Assembly: GCA_949299935.1 (NCBI GenBank)
Contig: CASGCE010000016.1
Coordinates: 62,001 to 126,000 of the forward strand
Reading direction: 5' to 3'
Origin: an uncultured bacterium
GTDB lineage: Bacteria; Cyanobacteriota; Vampirovibrionia; Gastranaerophilales; Gastranaerophilaceae
DNA length: 64,000 nucleotides
The notes beneath the pieces are model-generated. The model searched no databases, had not been told where the DNA came from, and saw only the letters and a list, made by a program, of their open reading frames with translations. Numbering within the stretch: the first letter of the stretch is position 1; each line of letters starts with the position of its first letter. Below are positions 35,661 through 44,188 of this stretch, piece after piece. The position numbers were made by a program, and so were the translations under genes.

Positions 35661-36670
35661 AAAGTGTTCTCTCTGATATTGTCCGCTGAAAGTTTTTTTA
35701 ATTTTTCATACAGCTTAACCTCATCATCCGACAATTTTTTTGGAATTTCAATAGACACAGTTATTATTAAATCACCCGTTTTTCCGTTTTTCTTTAAACC
35801 TTGATTTGCTATTCTGAATTTTTGACCTGAAGATGTCCCTTTTGGTAATTTAAGCTTAACTGCGCCTTCTAATGTCGGAATTATTATTTCCTCTCCCAAA
35901 ACCGCCTCATATGGAGTAATCGGTACCTTATATAATATATCCGCTCCCGAATAACTTATATTAGTATTGCCTTTTATTTGTATAAACAAATACAAATCAC
36001 CGTTTTTCCCGCCAAATTGTCCCTGCTCACCTTCTCCTTTTAATCTTAGTTTTGCACCGTTTTTTATCCCGGCAGGAATCTTTACGCTTATTCTTTTATG
36101 GATCGAATATTCACCTGAACCGCTGCAAACATTACATTTGGCACCGTTAATAAACTTTTTACCTTTACATCTGGGGCAAAGCACCGTATAAAGTACATTA
36201 ACCAATCTTGTAGTACCCTTCAATGCTTCAGGCATCGTTATCGTTATATCAGTGTTTATGTCTTTGCCGTTAACTGGCTCTGAAGATTTGGATTTTTCGG
36301 TATGTTTTGAGGATTCGAACATATTACCAAAAATATCGGAAAATTTGTTATCCGGGTTTTTATTTTTGGTATTCTTAATTGTTTCTTTAATATTTTCCGA
36401 TTGAGATGTTGTGTTTTGTTTATATTCGCTTTCAGCCTTACGAGAGGAAGTTTTTGTCTTTTCGGTTTTAAAAAATCCGTTTAGAATATCGTATTGCTCT
36501 CTTTTTTTTATGTCAGATAAAGTGTCATACGCTCTTGAAATTTCCTTGAATCGCTTTACTCCATCAGGATTAACATCGGGATGAAACTTTCGCGCAAGTT
36601 TTCTGTATGCCGCTTTTATTTCTGCCGGTTCACTGTCCGGACTCACTCCTAATATCTCGTAATAATTCAT
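35657..36670 (-). CDS. DnaJ-like co-chaperone with half zinc finger
   Basis: 337 residues: J domain (1-66, with HPD in KFHPDVNPDG), a Lys/Ser/Thr-rich linker (about 70-140), C-terminal substrate-binding domains. Only two CxxC motifs are present (CPRCKGKKF and CNVCSGSGEY), half of the usual four of DnaJ. It may be a second DnaJ/CbpA-type protein rather than the main one. The start has the TAAGAT, six bases, ATG layout. queE follows with an overlap. Confidence 0.85.
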   Translation of the reverse strand: MNYYEILGVSPDSEPAEIKAAYRKLARKFHPDVNPDGVKRFKEISRAYDTLSDIKKREQYDILNGFFKTEKTKTSSRKAESEYKQNTTSQSENIKETIKNTKNKNPDNKFSDIFGNMFESSKHTEKSKSSEPVNGKDINTDITITMPEALKGTTRLVNVLYTVLCPRCKGKKFINGAKCNVCSGSGEYSIHKRISVKIPAGIKNGAKLRLKGEGEQGQFGGKNGDLYLFIQIKGNTNISYSGADILYKVPITPYEAVLGEEIIIPTLEGAVKLKLPKGTSSGQKFRIANQGLKKNGKTGDLIITVSIEIPKKLSDDEVKLYEKLKKLSADNIRENTL

Positions 36671-36676
36671 ACATTT

Positions 36677-36704
36677 ATCTTAACGATAAATAGAAATTTT
36701 TCAA
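36677..36704 (-). promoter_or_regulatory. Leaderless-type promoter of the DnaJ-like gene
   Basis: On the minus strand TTGAAA (36704-36699), a 16-base spacer, TAAGAT (36682-36677), six bases and the ATG at 36670. No Shine-Dalgarno. Confidence 0.5.
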
Positions 36705-36713
36705 CTTGTTAAG

Positions 36714-37916
36714 TTATATTATATCACCGCGGTATTTCATTGCACTGAATTTTATCAGGTTGATGTCCTCCGCCAGTATTTTTTTCGCTCTCGTAATTGT
36801 TTTGGCACACGAGGTTAAAACTAAATTACTGCCCTTGGAGGTTATATACTCGTAATATTTATTTCTGGATACATTTATAAAGCTTACTTCAGAATCGACA
36901 CAATCAAGGTTTGGAATAACAATTCCCTCCGAAGCAGACCTTATAAGACACGAAACGGAACAGCTGTCATTTGTTATAATATCCTCATACTCATCCGCAA
37001 AAAAACCGTTTGCACAGGCTTCAAACAATTCAATTAAATTTTCCTCCACCATATTAATAACCGCTTGAGCATCAAACTCTTGTAAAAATGGCTTTAAATC
37101 CAGACAAGTATAAGTTTCGGGTCCCGTCAAAACAGCATCTACACCCAAAATCCCTAAATACGGGGCGCCTCGTTTTTCTAACGAATTTAATACATTTAAA
37201 ACAACCTCTTGAAATAACTTATCGATAATCTCTTGCGAAATACGGTAATCCGGAACATAAGCCCCTACACCGTTCGTCAAAAATCCGCCATTACCGCTTT
37301 CAGTGAACTTAAAATTACTGACTACCGATAACGGAATTGCATGGTAACCGTCAGTTACCACATATACCGTGAATTCATGGCCATATATGTATTCCTCTAC
37401 GAGAACTTTCTTCTCACCTCTCATAAACAGCTCTTGTGCATAATTCTTCGCCGTTTCGTAATTTACACAGCACAACCTGTCGTACGGAAAATTATCGCAC
37501 CTCACAACAAGCGGATAATTAGCCTCCTTCAGGTATTCCGATGCGATTTGAAATTTTTCAAAAATCCCGAATCTCGGTATCGGCGCCTTGAGTTTGTATA
37601 AAAATCTTTTACTCTGTGATTTGTTAATAATATAACCCGCACTCTGCGCACTTGGCGCAAATATTGCCTTCCCATTGGCTTGAAATACTGCGGCTATATC
37701 ACTTTTAATTGCCCTCTCCGTAATCGCTATCGTTAAATCAATTTCGTTTTCCACAGCAAATTTTAAAAGCCCGTACGGATCATCCTCACGGATATCTATA
37801 CTCTGTGCAAATTCTTGCATTAACCGGCTCCCGGGTGCAACAAAAACCTTGACTTCATACTTTGAAAGCCTTTTGGCTAAAGCATATAAATTCCCGACCA
37901 ACAATATCTTCTTCAT
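36714..37916 (-). CDS. PurD-like ATP-grasp protein, divergent
   Basis: 400 residues laid out as phosphoribosylamine-glycine ligase: N-terminal Rossmann part (MKKILLVGNLYALAKRL), VAPGSRLMQ, a region like GPEAPL (AITERAIKS), IFAPSAQSAG, VLVEEYIYGHEFTVYV and GILGVDAVLTGP. The usual GSGGREHAL motif, the KxDGLAAGKG loop and the GPNTGGMG motif are changed or missing (the last reads GGFLTNGVGAY). It is either a much-changed PurD or an ATP-grasp enzyme with a new substrate. The ATG at 37916 has the leaderless layout. Confidence 0.65.
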   Translation of the reverse strand: MKKILLVGNLYALAKRLSKYEVKVFVAPGSRLMQEFAQSIDIREDDPYGLLKFAVENEIDLTIAITERAIKSDIAAVFQANGKAIFAPSAQSAGYIINKSQSKRFLYKLKAPIPRFGIFEKFQIASEYLKEANYPLVVRCDNFPYDRLCCVNYETAKNYAQELFMRGEKKVLVEEYIYGHEFTVYVVTDGYHAIPLSVVSNFKFTESGNGGFLTNGVGAYVPDYRISQEIIDKLFQEVVLNVLNSLEKRGAPYLGILGVDAVLTGPETYTCLDLKPFLQEFDAQAVINMVEENLIELFEACANGFFADEYEDIITNDSCSVSCLIRSASEGIVIPNLDCVDSEVSFINVSRNKYYEYITSKGSNLVLTSCAKTITRAKKILAEDINLIKFSAMKYRGDII

Positions 37917-37922
37917 ACTCAA

Positions 37923-37928
37923 ATTATA
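37923..37928 (-). promoter_or_regulatory. -10 box of the PurD-like gene, leaderless type
   Basis: On the minus strand TATAAT ends exactly six bases before the ATG at 37916. A -35 box is not obvious. Confidence 0.55.
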
Positions 37929-38037
37929 CTACATAAAAAGTAGGATTTTGTTAAGAATTTTAAATTTTTTTAACTCTGGTGTGATATAATAGTGACAAAA
38001 GTTTATGCTTCATTAATAACTTAACAAAGAGAGTTTT

Positions 38038-38265
38038 ATGGCTAGTATTGTAAATTTATTAACACAGGTATTATCAGGTCAAAATGTAACCGCAGCAACA
38101 TCGGTGAGAAGTACTTATGCATCTTTGCAGGGCAAAAATCCGTTTGTTAATTACAGTAATGCAAATTCTTATGCTAAAAATAACCCGGTAAGAGGAGGTT
38201 ATTTCGCCGGATACTACAACGGCAAACAAAATATTGTGGGGCAAAGACTGTTTATAGAGGTTTAG
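38038..38265 (+). CDS. Small protein of unknown function
   Basis: 75 residues, starting MASIVNLLTQVLSGQNV and rich in Asn, Tyr, Gly and Ser (NYSNANSYAKNNPVRGG). A TATAAT at about 37985-37990 and GAGAG before the ATG support expression. No signal peptide or known domain. It is divergent from the PurD-like gene and 48 bases ahead of the next unknown gene. Confidence 0.6.
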   Translation: MASIVNLLTQVLSGQNVTAATSVRSTYASLQGKNPFVNYSNANSYAKNNPVRGGYFAGYYNGKQNIVGQRLFIEV

Positions 38266-38313
38266 TGTTTTTTCTACCTTATGCTATAATCAATTTATAG
38301 CGAAAGAGGGATT

Positions 38314-40068
38314 ATGAAAAAAATTCTACTGTTAAGTTTATTGTTGTTGCTGGGATATTTGCTGTTTGACAGATTCGCTTTACAAATTGTTTGGGTTAAT
38401 CCAAATGTAAATACAGCTGTTTTTCCGTATATTTCCAAATCTCTTAAAGAAATTGACAACGCCGTGTCACATACCGCTTTGGCAATGAAATCAAGCCGGT
38501 TAGATGTTAAAATTTTATACAAAAATGCGTACGGTTCCGGATTTTTAAAATGCAACTCAATACCCAACGATCTTGACTACTCAATAGGAATATACCTTGG
38601 GGAATACGAATTTAACGGTGAAAACAGCCGTGAAATTGCAAAACAAATTGATGAGAAAATGTCTATTTTCCAAACGGAATTTTACAATTACGTAAATACA
38701 ATTAACCCGGATAAATTATACACGGATTACGATGTTTTAACGTCACTTACGGAACTTTTTAATAAGCGTGAAGCTAACATTGAATCTATAACTAACTCCA
38801 TCCCAAAATTATTCCGGCACAAAGGCTATATAGTTTATACAGACAAACTGCTGTTGGATGAAAACGATAAACAAATTAATATGACATTCCCGTTTGTTTT
38901 AAGGCAAAATGAAATACTTATAGAAGACTACTCCCCCGTATTACTTTTTACAAACCTTGTAAAATACAGTCCAAATACACGTGATATGCTGCGGGAAATT
39001 ACGGTATTAACAGATTTTTACGTTGACATCAGAAAAGGTGATGACATAGTAAATGCGGAAATTGTTGCTGAATCTTTCACAGGGCAAAGACTTCAGTTAA
39101 CCAGAAGGTTTTTTGTTCCGGTAGTTTTCACCGGAAACAGCTCAGCTAAATATCTTAAACACTCCAAACTTTTAACCGACGATGACGATTACATTGAATA
39201 CCGTTTATTTAATTTTAAAAGACATCTGCAGGAATTTTCAAATCTGAAAGAACTGCAGGAACGCCCCGTAAAATTGTTTAAACGAGTGTTGCAGTGTAAA
39301 GATCTTATCCTGCCGCTTCTGGACGAAACAACCGCTGCGGAAATCGAAAAAACTATTGAAACTAACTTAAATAACCCGAAAATTCAACTCGCTAATGACT
39401 GGCAAACCGCTTTCGGTAACCTTGTGCAGATAACTTCATTGCCTAATTTATACCTTAAAGCCCAACATTACAATAAAATAACCCAACATGTTCGTGTGAT
39501 GCAGGATATTGTTCTGGAAATGAAAAATTCGAACTTATTCAATCAAGAAGATTTATCAGTTATTGCAAATTACACAAATGATTTGGAAGAACGTTTAAAA
39601 TTGATTAATTCAGGGTTTGAACTAAAAGATTATAATAAATATCTGATGAAAACAGCAAAACCTGCAGCTGATATTTTGGATAGGGTTATAAAAGAATCCA
39701 CAACAGATAAAGAAAGAATAATGGGATATATAGACACCTTTAACGAAATATTGGGAAAAGCCGGATTTCATAGAGTAAACATGTGCTGGCTGGACAAAAA
39801 CCTTATGGGAATATCAAAAGATGAATTCACAACAACAATCCCCGAAAAGGATCTTAAGCAAATGGCAAAGGAAAATAAGCTTGCCGATGTGGAATACAAA
39901 TTTATAAACAAATCGGAGCTATCAGGTCCAAAAGTACGCTACGCAGTATGGGTGCGCTATAAACCCAGTGAAATACAAGAACAAACTTGGCAGCATATGC
40001 GGTTAAAGCTTCTGGCAGACAAGAAAAATTTTAACATAAAAAGAAGATTCTTAATCTTACACAAGTAG
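38314..40068 (+). CDS. Large exported or membrane-anchored protein of unknown function
   Basis: 584 residues with an N-terminal hydrophobic helix (KILLLSLLLLLGYLLF) that is a signal anchor or signal peptide; the rest is soluble, mixed alpha/beta and helical in the second half (330-480). I recognise no catalytic motif. A TATAAT lies at about 38284-38289 and an AGAGGG site precedes the ATG. The 3' end overlaps the convergent flippase gene by 12 bases. Confidence 0.75.
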   Translation: MKKILLLSLLLLLGYLLFDRFALQIVWVNPNVNTAVFPYISKSLKEIDNAVSHTALAMKSSRLDVKILYKNAYGSGFLKCNSIPNDLDYSIGIYLGEYEFNGENSREIAKQIDEKMSIFQTEFYNYVNTINPDKLYTDYDVLTSLTELFNKREANIESITNSIPKLFRHKGYIVYTDKLLLDENDKQINMTFPFVLRQNEILIEDYSPVLLFTNLVKYSPNTRDMLREITVLTDFYVDIRKGDDIVNAEIVAESFTGQRLQLTRRFFVPVVFTGNSSAKYLKHSKLLTDDDDYIEYRLFNFKRHLQEFSNLKELQERPVKLFKRVLQCKDLILPLLDETTAAEIEKTIETNLNNPKIQLANDWQTAFGNLVQITSLPNLYLKAQHYNKITQHVRVMQDIVLEMKNSNLFNQEDLSVIANYTNDLEERLKLINSGFELKDYNKYLMKTAKPAADILDRVIKESTTDKERIMGYIDTFNEILGKAGFHRVNMCWLDKNLMGISKDEFTTTIPEKDLKQMAKENKLADVEYKFINKSELSGPKVRYAVWVRYKPSEIQEQTWQHMRLKLLADKKNFNIKRRFLILHK

Positions 40069-41496
40069 TTTCCTGACAAAAACAGCACTCAATACGTAAC
40101 AAATAAATATATAAAAAATGAGTTTTACAATATCATTATAAATAAAACTTAAAGGCATAAACAAAAGTTCAACGAATAAGTATGAAACAGCCGTGAACAA
40201 GATGGCAAACATAACCGTCTTAATAACGGCAAAATAATTGATGTAATTCATGCTCTTGAATTGTACAGCAAGATTAAGAGTAAATAAAAGCAGCATGGAA
40301 ATGAGCATGGCAACTCCGGCACCGACTAAATGAAATTTGTTAATAAATGCAATATTCAAATTCAAACAAATTAATCCGACAAACATGCCGACAGCCATTT
40401 CAATATAAGTTTTATTTTTAAGATGATACTTAATGTTAAAGAGTTTAATTAACTCGTGCAGAAACAAACACACCGCAAAAAATGACAACAAAATAAACGA
40501 TTCGCCATACTTACCCTTAAATGCCAAAGCAGCAATTATTTTTGAGTAATAGCAGAATAATCCGATAACAGGAATAAACACTGTACAATACAATCTAATA
40601 GAAGTTGTCATATAAGGTCTTATCTTATTTCTGTTTTCATATTTTTTCACAATAAACGGAAAAACCGCAAAAGAAAAAGTTGACAAAACAGGTGTTAAAA
40701 TACTTGTCGTTAAAAGCCAAGCCACACCGGTCGCAGCAGTATCCGAAAAATATTGGTTATACTGAAACACGTACTTATTAATATTAAAAATAATCCAAAT
40801 ACTGAAATTAGTAACAATTTGAGGCAACGCATATTTCAAACTTTCCACCAGCATATCAAAATGGAGCCCGCACAACGAATTAATACGAAGATTGACCTGC
40901 TTAAGCATAAAAATATCAATAATAAGCATAGCAATAGCCATAGCCGATAAAACGGCAAAAACATTAGGCATAAAACCGGTAAAAACAAGATATAAAGACA
41001 ACAAAGACATTTGATAAATAATAATACTGAATGAATACAAAAAAGGTCTGTTCAGCACCCTGAGAATCTGATACAAAAATTGTCTTATACCAGTCGGGAT
41101 AACAATAAAAAAGGTTAACAAAAGAACAGACTTAGAGATGAAAAACTTTTCGGTAATAAAGTCAGCAAAAAATAAAAAGCATAAAAATACCAGTATATAA
41201 ACAAACAAGGTAAGCCAAATGATGTTAGAAAAGAACTCATCAAGCTTATTGCAGGAGCAATATTTTTCATAAAATCTTAATGCAGATTTAGCAATCCAAT
41301 CCGTAGAGCATGTACAGACCAAATTCAACACACCGATAGCCAGTTGAAAAATACCTATTTCTTTTTCCGACATCAAATGAGCAAAAATCGGGACAATAAT
41401 AAGCGCATTCAAAACAACCAGCAATCTTGAGGGCAAGTAACTCAAAAAAGAGGTCATAATAGTATTAAAATTCTTATTAAGGGTGAGATTCAACAT
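40057..41496 (-). CDS. Wzx-like polysaccharide flippase
   Basis: 479-residue membrane protein with about 12-14 hydrophobic segments, in the MATE/MOP-type polysaccharide exporter group. The N terminus SYLPSRLLVVLNALIIVPIFAHLMSEKEIGIFQLAIGV is typical of this family (oligosaccharide and O-antigen flippases). No glycosyltransferases are adjacent. Start at 41496, four bases before the stop of the upstream prepilin; an internal ATG 13 codons later is possible. No clear ribosome site. Confidence 0.8.
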   Translation of the reverse strand: MLNLTLNKNFNTIMTSFLSYLPSRLLVVLNALIIVPIFAHLMSEKEIGIFQLAIGVLNLVCTCSTDWIAKSALRFYEKYCSCNKLDEFFSNIIWLTLFVYILVFLCFLFFADFITEKFFISKSVLLLTFFIVIPTGIRQFLYQILRVLNRPFLYSFSIIIYQMSLLSLYLVFTGFMPNVFAVLSAMAIAMLIIDIFMLKQVNLRINSLCGLHFDMLVESLKYALPQIVTNFSIWIIFNINKYVFQYNQYFSDTAATGVAWLLTTSILTPVLSTFSFAVFPFIVKKYENRNKIRPYMTTSIRLYCTVFIPVIGLFCYYSKIIAALAFKGKYGESFILLSFFAVCLFLHELIKLFNIKYHLKNKTYIEMAVGMFVGLICLNLNIAFINKFHLVGAGVAMLISMLLLFTLNLAVQFKSMNYINYFAVIKTVMFAILFTAVSYLFVELLFMPLSFIYNDIVKLIFYIFICYVLSAVFVRKLLV

Positions 41497-41499
41497 TCA

Positions 41500-42141
41500 T
41501 TAATAATCCATGGTCCAATCAGCATTGATAACTCTGTTAAAACACCCAGATCCGTATTTGTTAGCCCGACATTCTTCGAAGGTGCCGGCAGTAGAAATTC
41601 TATCACCAATAAATCCATCGGAATAGATGTAAAACAAAAACAAATCTCTACCGCCAATATTAGGCTTCAACGGGCCGTTAACATCAACCCAAACCTTCCC
41701 GACTTTGCCGTCAAACCCCGGAGGAGTTAAGCAAATAGATGCGCCTGTGGAAATAGACACACAATAAGCATCATTTTCAGGGGGTAAAGCCACGGATTTT
41801 TTTTCAAGATTAACGTAACTTGAAGCGAAGCACTTATCCGGTTCTGTGCCACAATCTTTTGAAACTTTAAAATAATTTTGCAAAAAGGCACCGGCAGTAT
41901 CTTCGACGGAAGAAGTGGTACTGCTCGCGTAGTACAATGAAGTTTTGGAAATTGAGCTGACTCTTTCGTCAATCATCATAAGCTTCACCGCATTGGTAAA
42001 CGCCGTATAAGTTCTTTGTAAAGCAGCTACTTGTGACTTTTTACTAAAATGTGAAAACACAATCGGAACGGTAATAATTAGTATTACACCGATTATAGCC
42101 AAAGAAATTAAAAGTTCATTCAAAGTAAAAGCCTTTTTCAT
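41500..42141 (-). CDS. Prepilin-like protein (tandem copy 3)
   Basis: 213 residues; MKKAFTLNELLISLAIIGVI is a short prepilin leader with Ala rather than Gly before the cleaved Phe, and Glu5 retained. Ectodomain with several Cys, WVDVNGPLKPNIGGRDLF, and the ending ADWTMDY. It shares the ending W-x-MDY with the two genes upstream, showing tandem duplication. GGAG precedes the ATG. Confidence 0.82.
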   Translation of the reverse strand: MKKAFTLNELLISLAIIGVILIITVPIVFSHFSKKSQVAALQRTYTAFTNAVKLMMIDERVSSISKTSLYYASSTTSSVEDTAGAFLQNYFKVSKDCGTEPDKCFASSYVNLEKKSVALPPENDAYCVSISTGASICLTPPGFDGKVGKVWVDVNGPLKPNIGGRDLFLFYIYSDGFIGDRISTAGTFEECRANKYGSGCFNRVINADWTMDY

Positions 42142-42153
42142 AAAAGCACTCCT

Positions 42154-42795
42154 TTAATAGTCCATTTTCCAATTATTCATAATCAAATATTCAATACAAC
42201 TGATTAAAGCACCGTCAAACGATCTGCAATCAGCAATAAGCGACGACAAATCATAATCCGAATTATACAAACCCGAAACAGTATTAAAATCACCACTACC
42301 ATTAATCGAAATATAAAACAAATCTCTGCCAAGTACATTAGGCGGACTAACATTATTAACGTCAATAACAAAAATACCCTCAATATCATCAGACAAAGCA
42401 ATGGAAGCACCGTTAGCAAGGATGAAAAAAGTATCGAAATTATCAAACAAATCGGTTTTAACCGTTCCGGATATATCCTTGTATCTATTAGAGAAACAAT
42501 CCGCCACAGATGTACCGCAGTCTTTAGAAAAGTCAAAGTACCTTTTTACAAAAGCATGAGCGAGAGTTTCGTCAGCAGCAGAAAGCGGCAGACTAAAATC
42601 ACTTAACGTACGAACTCTTTGTTCAAGCATGGCAGATTGGATTACCTCAGGGAATTTTGCATAAGTCTGCTGCAAAGTAGCTATATTGGCACGAGTAAAT
42701 GCATTACGAATAACATTAGGTACAGTCAACACGGCAATAACACCGATAATAGCTATAGCTAACAACAATTCCGCCAAAACAAAAGCTTTTTTCAT
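42154..42795 (-). CDS. Prepilin-like protein (tandem copy 2)
   Basis: 213 residues; begins MKKAFVLAELLLAIAIIGVI with Glu5 kept. The region KDCGTSVADCF matches KDCGTEPDKCF in the next copy, VIDVNNVSPPNVLGRDLF is the shared motif, and it ends NNWKMDY. GGAGG stands before the ATG at 42795, which lies ten bases inside the end of the upstream copy. Confidence 0.82.
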   Translation of the reverse strand: MKKAFVLAELLLAIAIIGVIAVLTVPNVIRNAFTRANIATLQQTYAKFPEVIQSAMLEQRVRTLSDFSLPLSAADETLAHAFVKRYFDFSKDCGTSVADCFSNRYKDISGTVKTDLFDNFDTFFILANGASIALSDDIEGIFVIDVNNVSPPNVLGRDLFYISINGSGDFNTVSGLYNSDYDLSSLIADCRSFDGALISCIEYLIMNNWKMDY

Positions 42796-42803
42796 CAAAC
42801 CTC

Positions 42804-43442
42804 CTAGTAATCCATAACCCAACCGTTAGATTCCAATATGCTTAAACAAACTGAGCCATAGAAATCAAAAGTATTGTCACCGGAGTTTCTACAGGCACTT
42901 ACCACATCAGTATCATCTTCAAACGCATGATTACGTGTAGCAACGGTACCGTCGCTGTATACATCAACAGAAAAAACATCTCTGCCTATAACATTTGGAG
43001 GTTCAATACCATTTACATCAATTATAAAACTGGATAACGAATCTTTGGTACAGAACTGAATTACAGCACCACTGGGAAGCATCGCATCATCGTTGTTCAC
43101 ATCTTTTTTAAACGGTTCAATATCATCACCCTCAATATTCTTATAAGAACCTGCAAAACAAATTGTCGGATCATCATCACATTGCTTTGAAATTTTTAAA
43201 TATTCAGTGAAAAACACACCCGTATCAAGCAACAAAGATGAATCCGCAGTATCCGTGACTCTTTCCTCTATCATCATATTTTTCACGGCATCATTCAAAA
43301 TTTTTATCGTTGCCTCCAACTTAACAATATTGGATTTAGCGAAAAAATTTCGGGTAACACCCGGAACGGTTAATACAGCTATCACCCCTACAATACTGAG
43401 CGCAATTAATAACTCTGCTAAAGTGAATGCAAATCTTCTCAT
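42804..43442 (-). CDS. Prepilin-like protein (tandem copy 1)
   Basis: 212 residues; begins MRRFAFTLAELLIALSIVGVI with Glu5 kept and Ala at the cleavage site. Contains KQCDDDPTICF, IIDVNGIEPPNVIGRDVF and the end NGWVMDY. First of the three tandem copies; a TATAAT (about 43454-43459) and GGGGA lie upstream. Pilus assembly genes are absent, so these may be minor pilins or part of an exported system run by genes elsewhere. Confidence 0.82.
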   Translation of the reverse strand: MRRFAFTLAELLIALSIVGVIAVLTVPGVTRNFFAKSNIVKLEATIKILNDAVKNMMIEERVTDTADSSLLLDTGVFFTEYLKISKQCDDDPTICFAGSYKNIEGDDIEPFKKDVNNDDAMLPSGAVIQFCTKDSLSSFIIDVNGIEPPNVIGRDVFSVDVYSDGTVATRNHAFEDDTDVVSACRNSGDNTFDFYGSVCLSILESNGWVMDY

Positions 43443-43610
43443 AAAAATCCCCGTATATTATATTTCTTAACTCAATTTAGCACGTTTTTTCAAAAGTGTC
43501 AACAAACAAAAACTCACAAATAAATATTAACTTTTGTAAAACAAAAAGGTAAATTTTTAGCCCAAAAAAATAACAATAGCTAAACTAAAGATAATCAGGA
43601 GGAAAAAACG

Positions 43611-44150
43611 ATGAGCAAAAAAGTATTATTAATATCAGCAAGCCCGAGAAAAGGCGGCAATTCCGATTTGCTATGCGATGAATTTGCCAAAGGAGCTAAA
43701 GATGCAGGACATACAACAGAAAAAATATTTTTAGCCGATAAAAATATAAATTACTGCAAAGGCTGTGAAGTATGCAATACCACGCACAAATGTGTCCAAA
43801 CAGATGATATGGAAGAAATTCTGGAAAAAATCATCAATGCTGATGTAATAGTTTTAGGCACACCAGTATATTTTTATACTCCGGACGCTCAATTGAAAAC
43901 ACTTATCGACAGAACAGTTCCGAAATACACTGAAATACGTAACAAAGAATTTTACTACATACTGGCAGCAGCAGATACCCAAAAAGAGAACATGCAAAAA
44001 GCAGTGGAAAGTATAAGGGGATTTACACTGGACTGTTTGCCGGGTACGAGGGAGAAAGGTATACTATACGGACTTGGCGTATGGCATAAAGGGGAAGTAC
44101 TCAACACAAGGCTTATACACCAAGCCTACGAAATGGGCAGGAGCTGTTAA
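43611..44150 (+). CDS. Flavodoxin-like NAD(P)H-dependent FMN reductase
   Basis: 179 residues. ISASPRKGGNSDLLCDEF is the phosphate loop of the iron-sulfur-flavoprotein/FMN reductase group, YCKGCEVCNTTHKCVQTDDM is the compact cysteine segment of that group, and VLGTPVYFYTPDAQLKTLIDR binds the flavin. AGGAGG precedes the ATG. Probably a redox or detoxification role. Confidence 0.88.
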   Translation: MSKKVLLISASPRKGGNSDLLCDEFAKGAKDAGHTTEKIFLADKNINYCKGCEVCNTTHKCVQTDDMEEILEKIINADVIVLGTPVYFYTPDAQLKTLIDRTVPKYTEIRNKEFYYILAAADTQKENMQKAVESIRGFTLDCLPGTREKGILYGLGVWHKGEVLNTRLIHQAYEMGRSC

Positions 44151-44173
44151 AATTTAACGAATTTATTCCGTGC

Positions 44174-44179
44174 TATAAT
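44174..44179 (+). promoter_or_regulatory. -10 box close to the tolC-like start
   Basis: TATAAT ends nine bases before the ATG at 44189, leaving a leader of only two or three bases. Near-leaderless, with no Shine-Dalgarno. Confidence 0.5.
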
Positions 44180-44188
44180 TATATTAGT

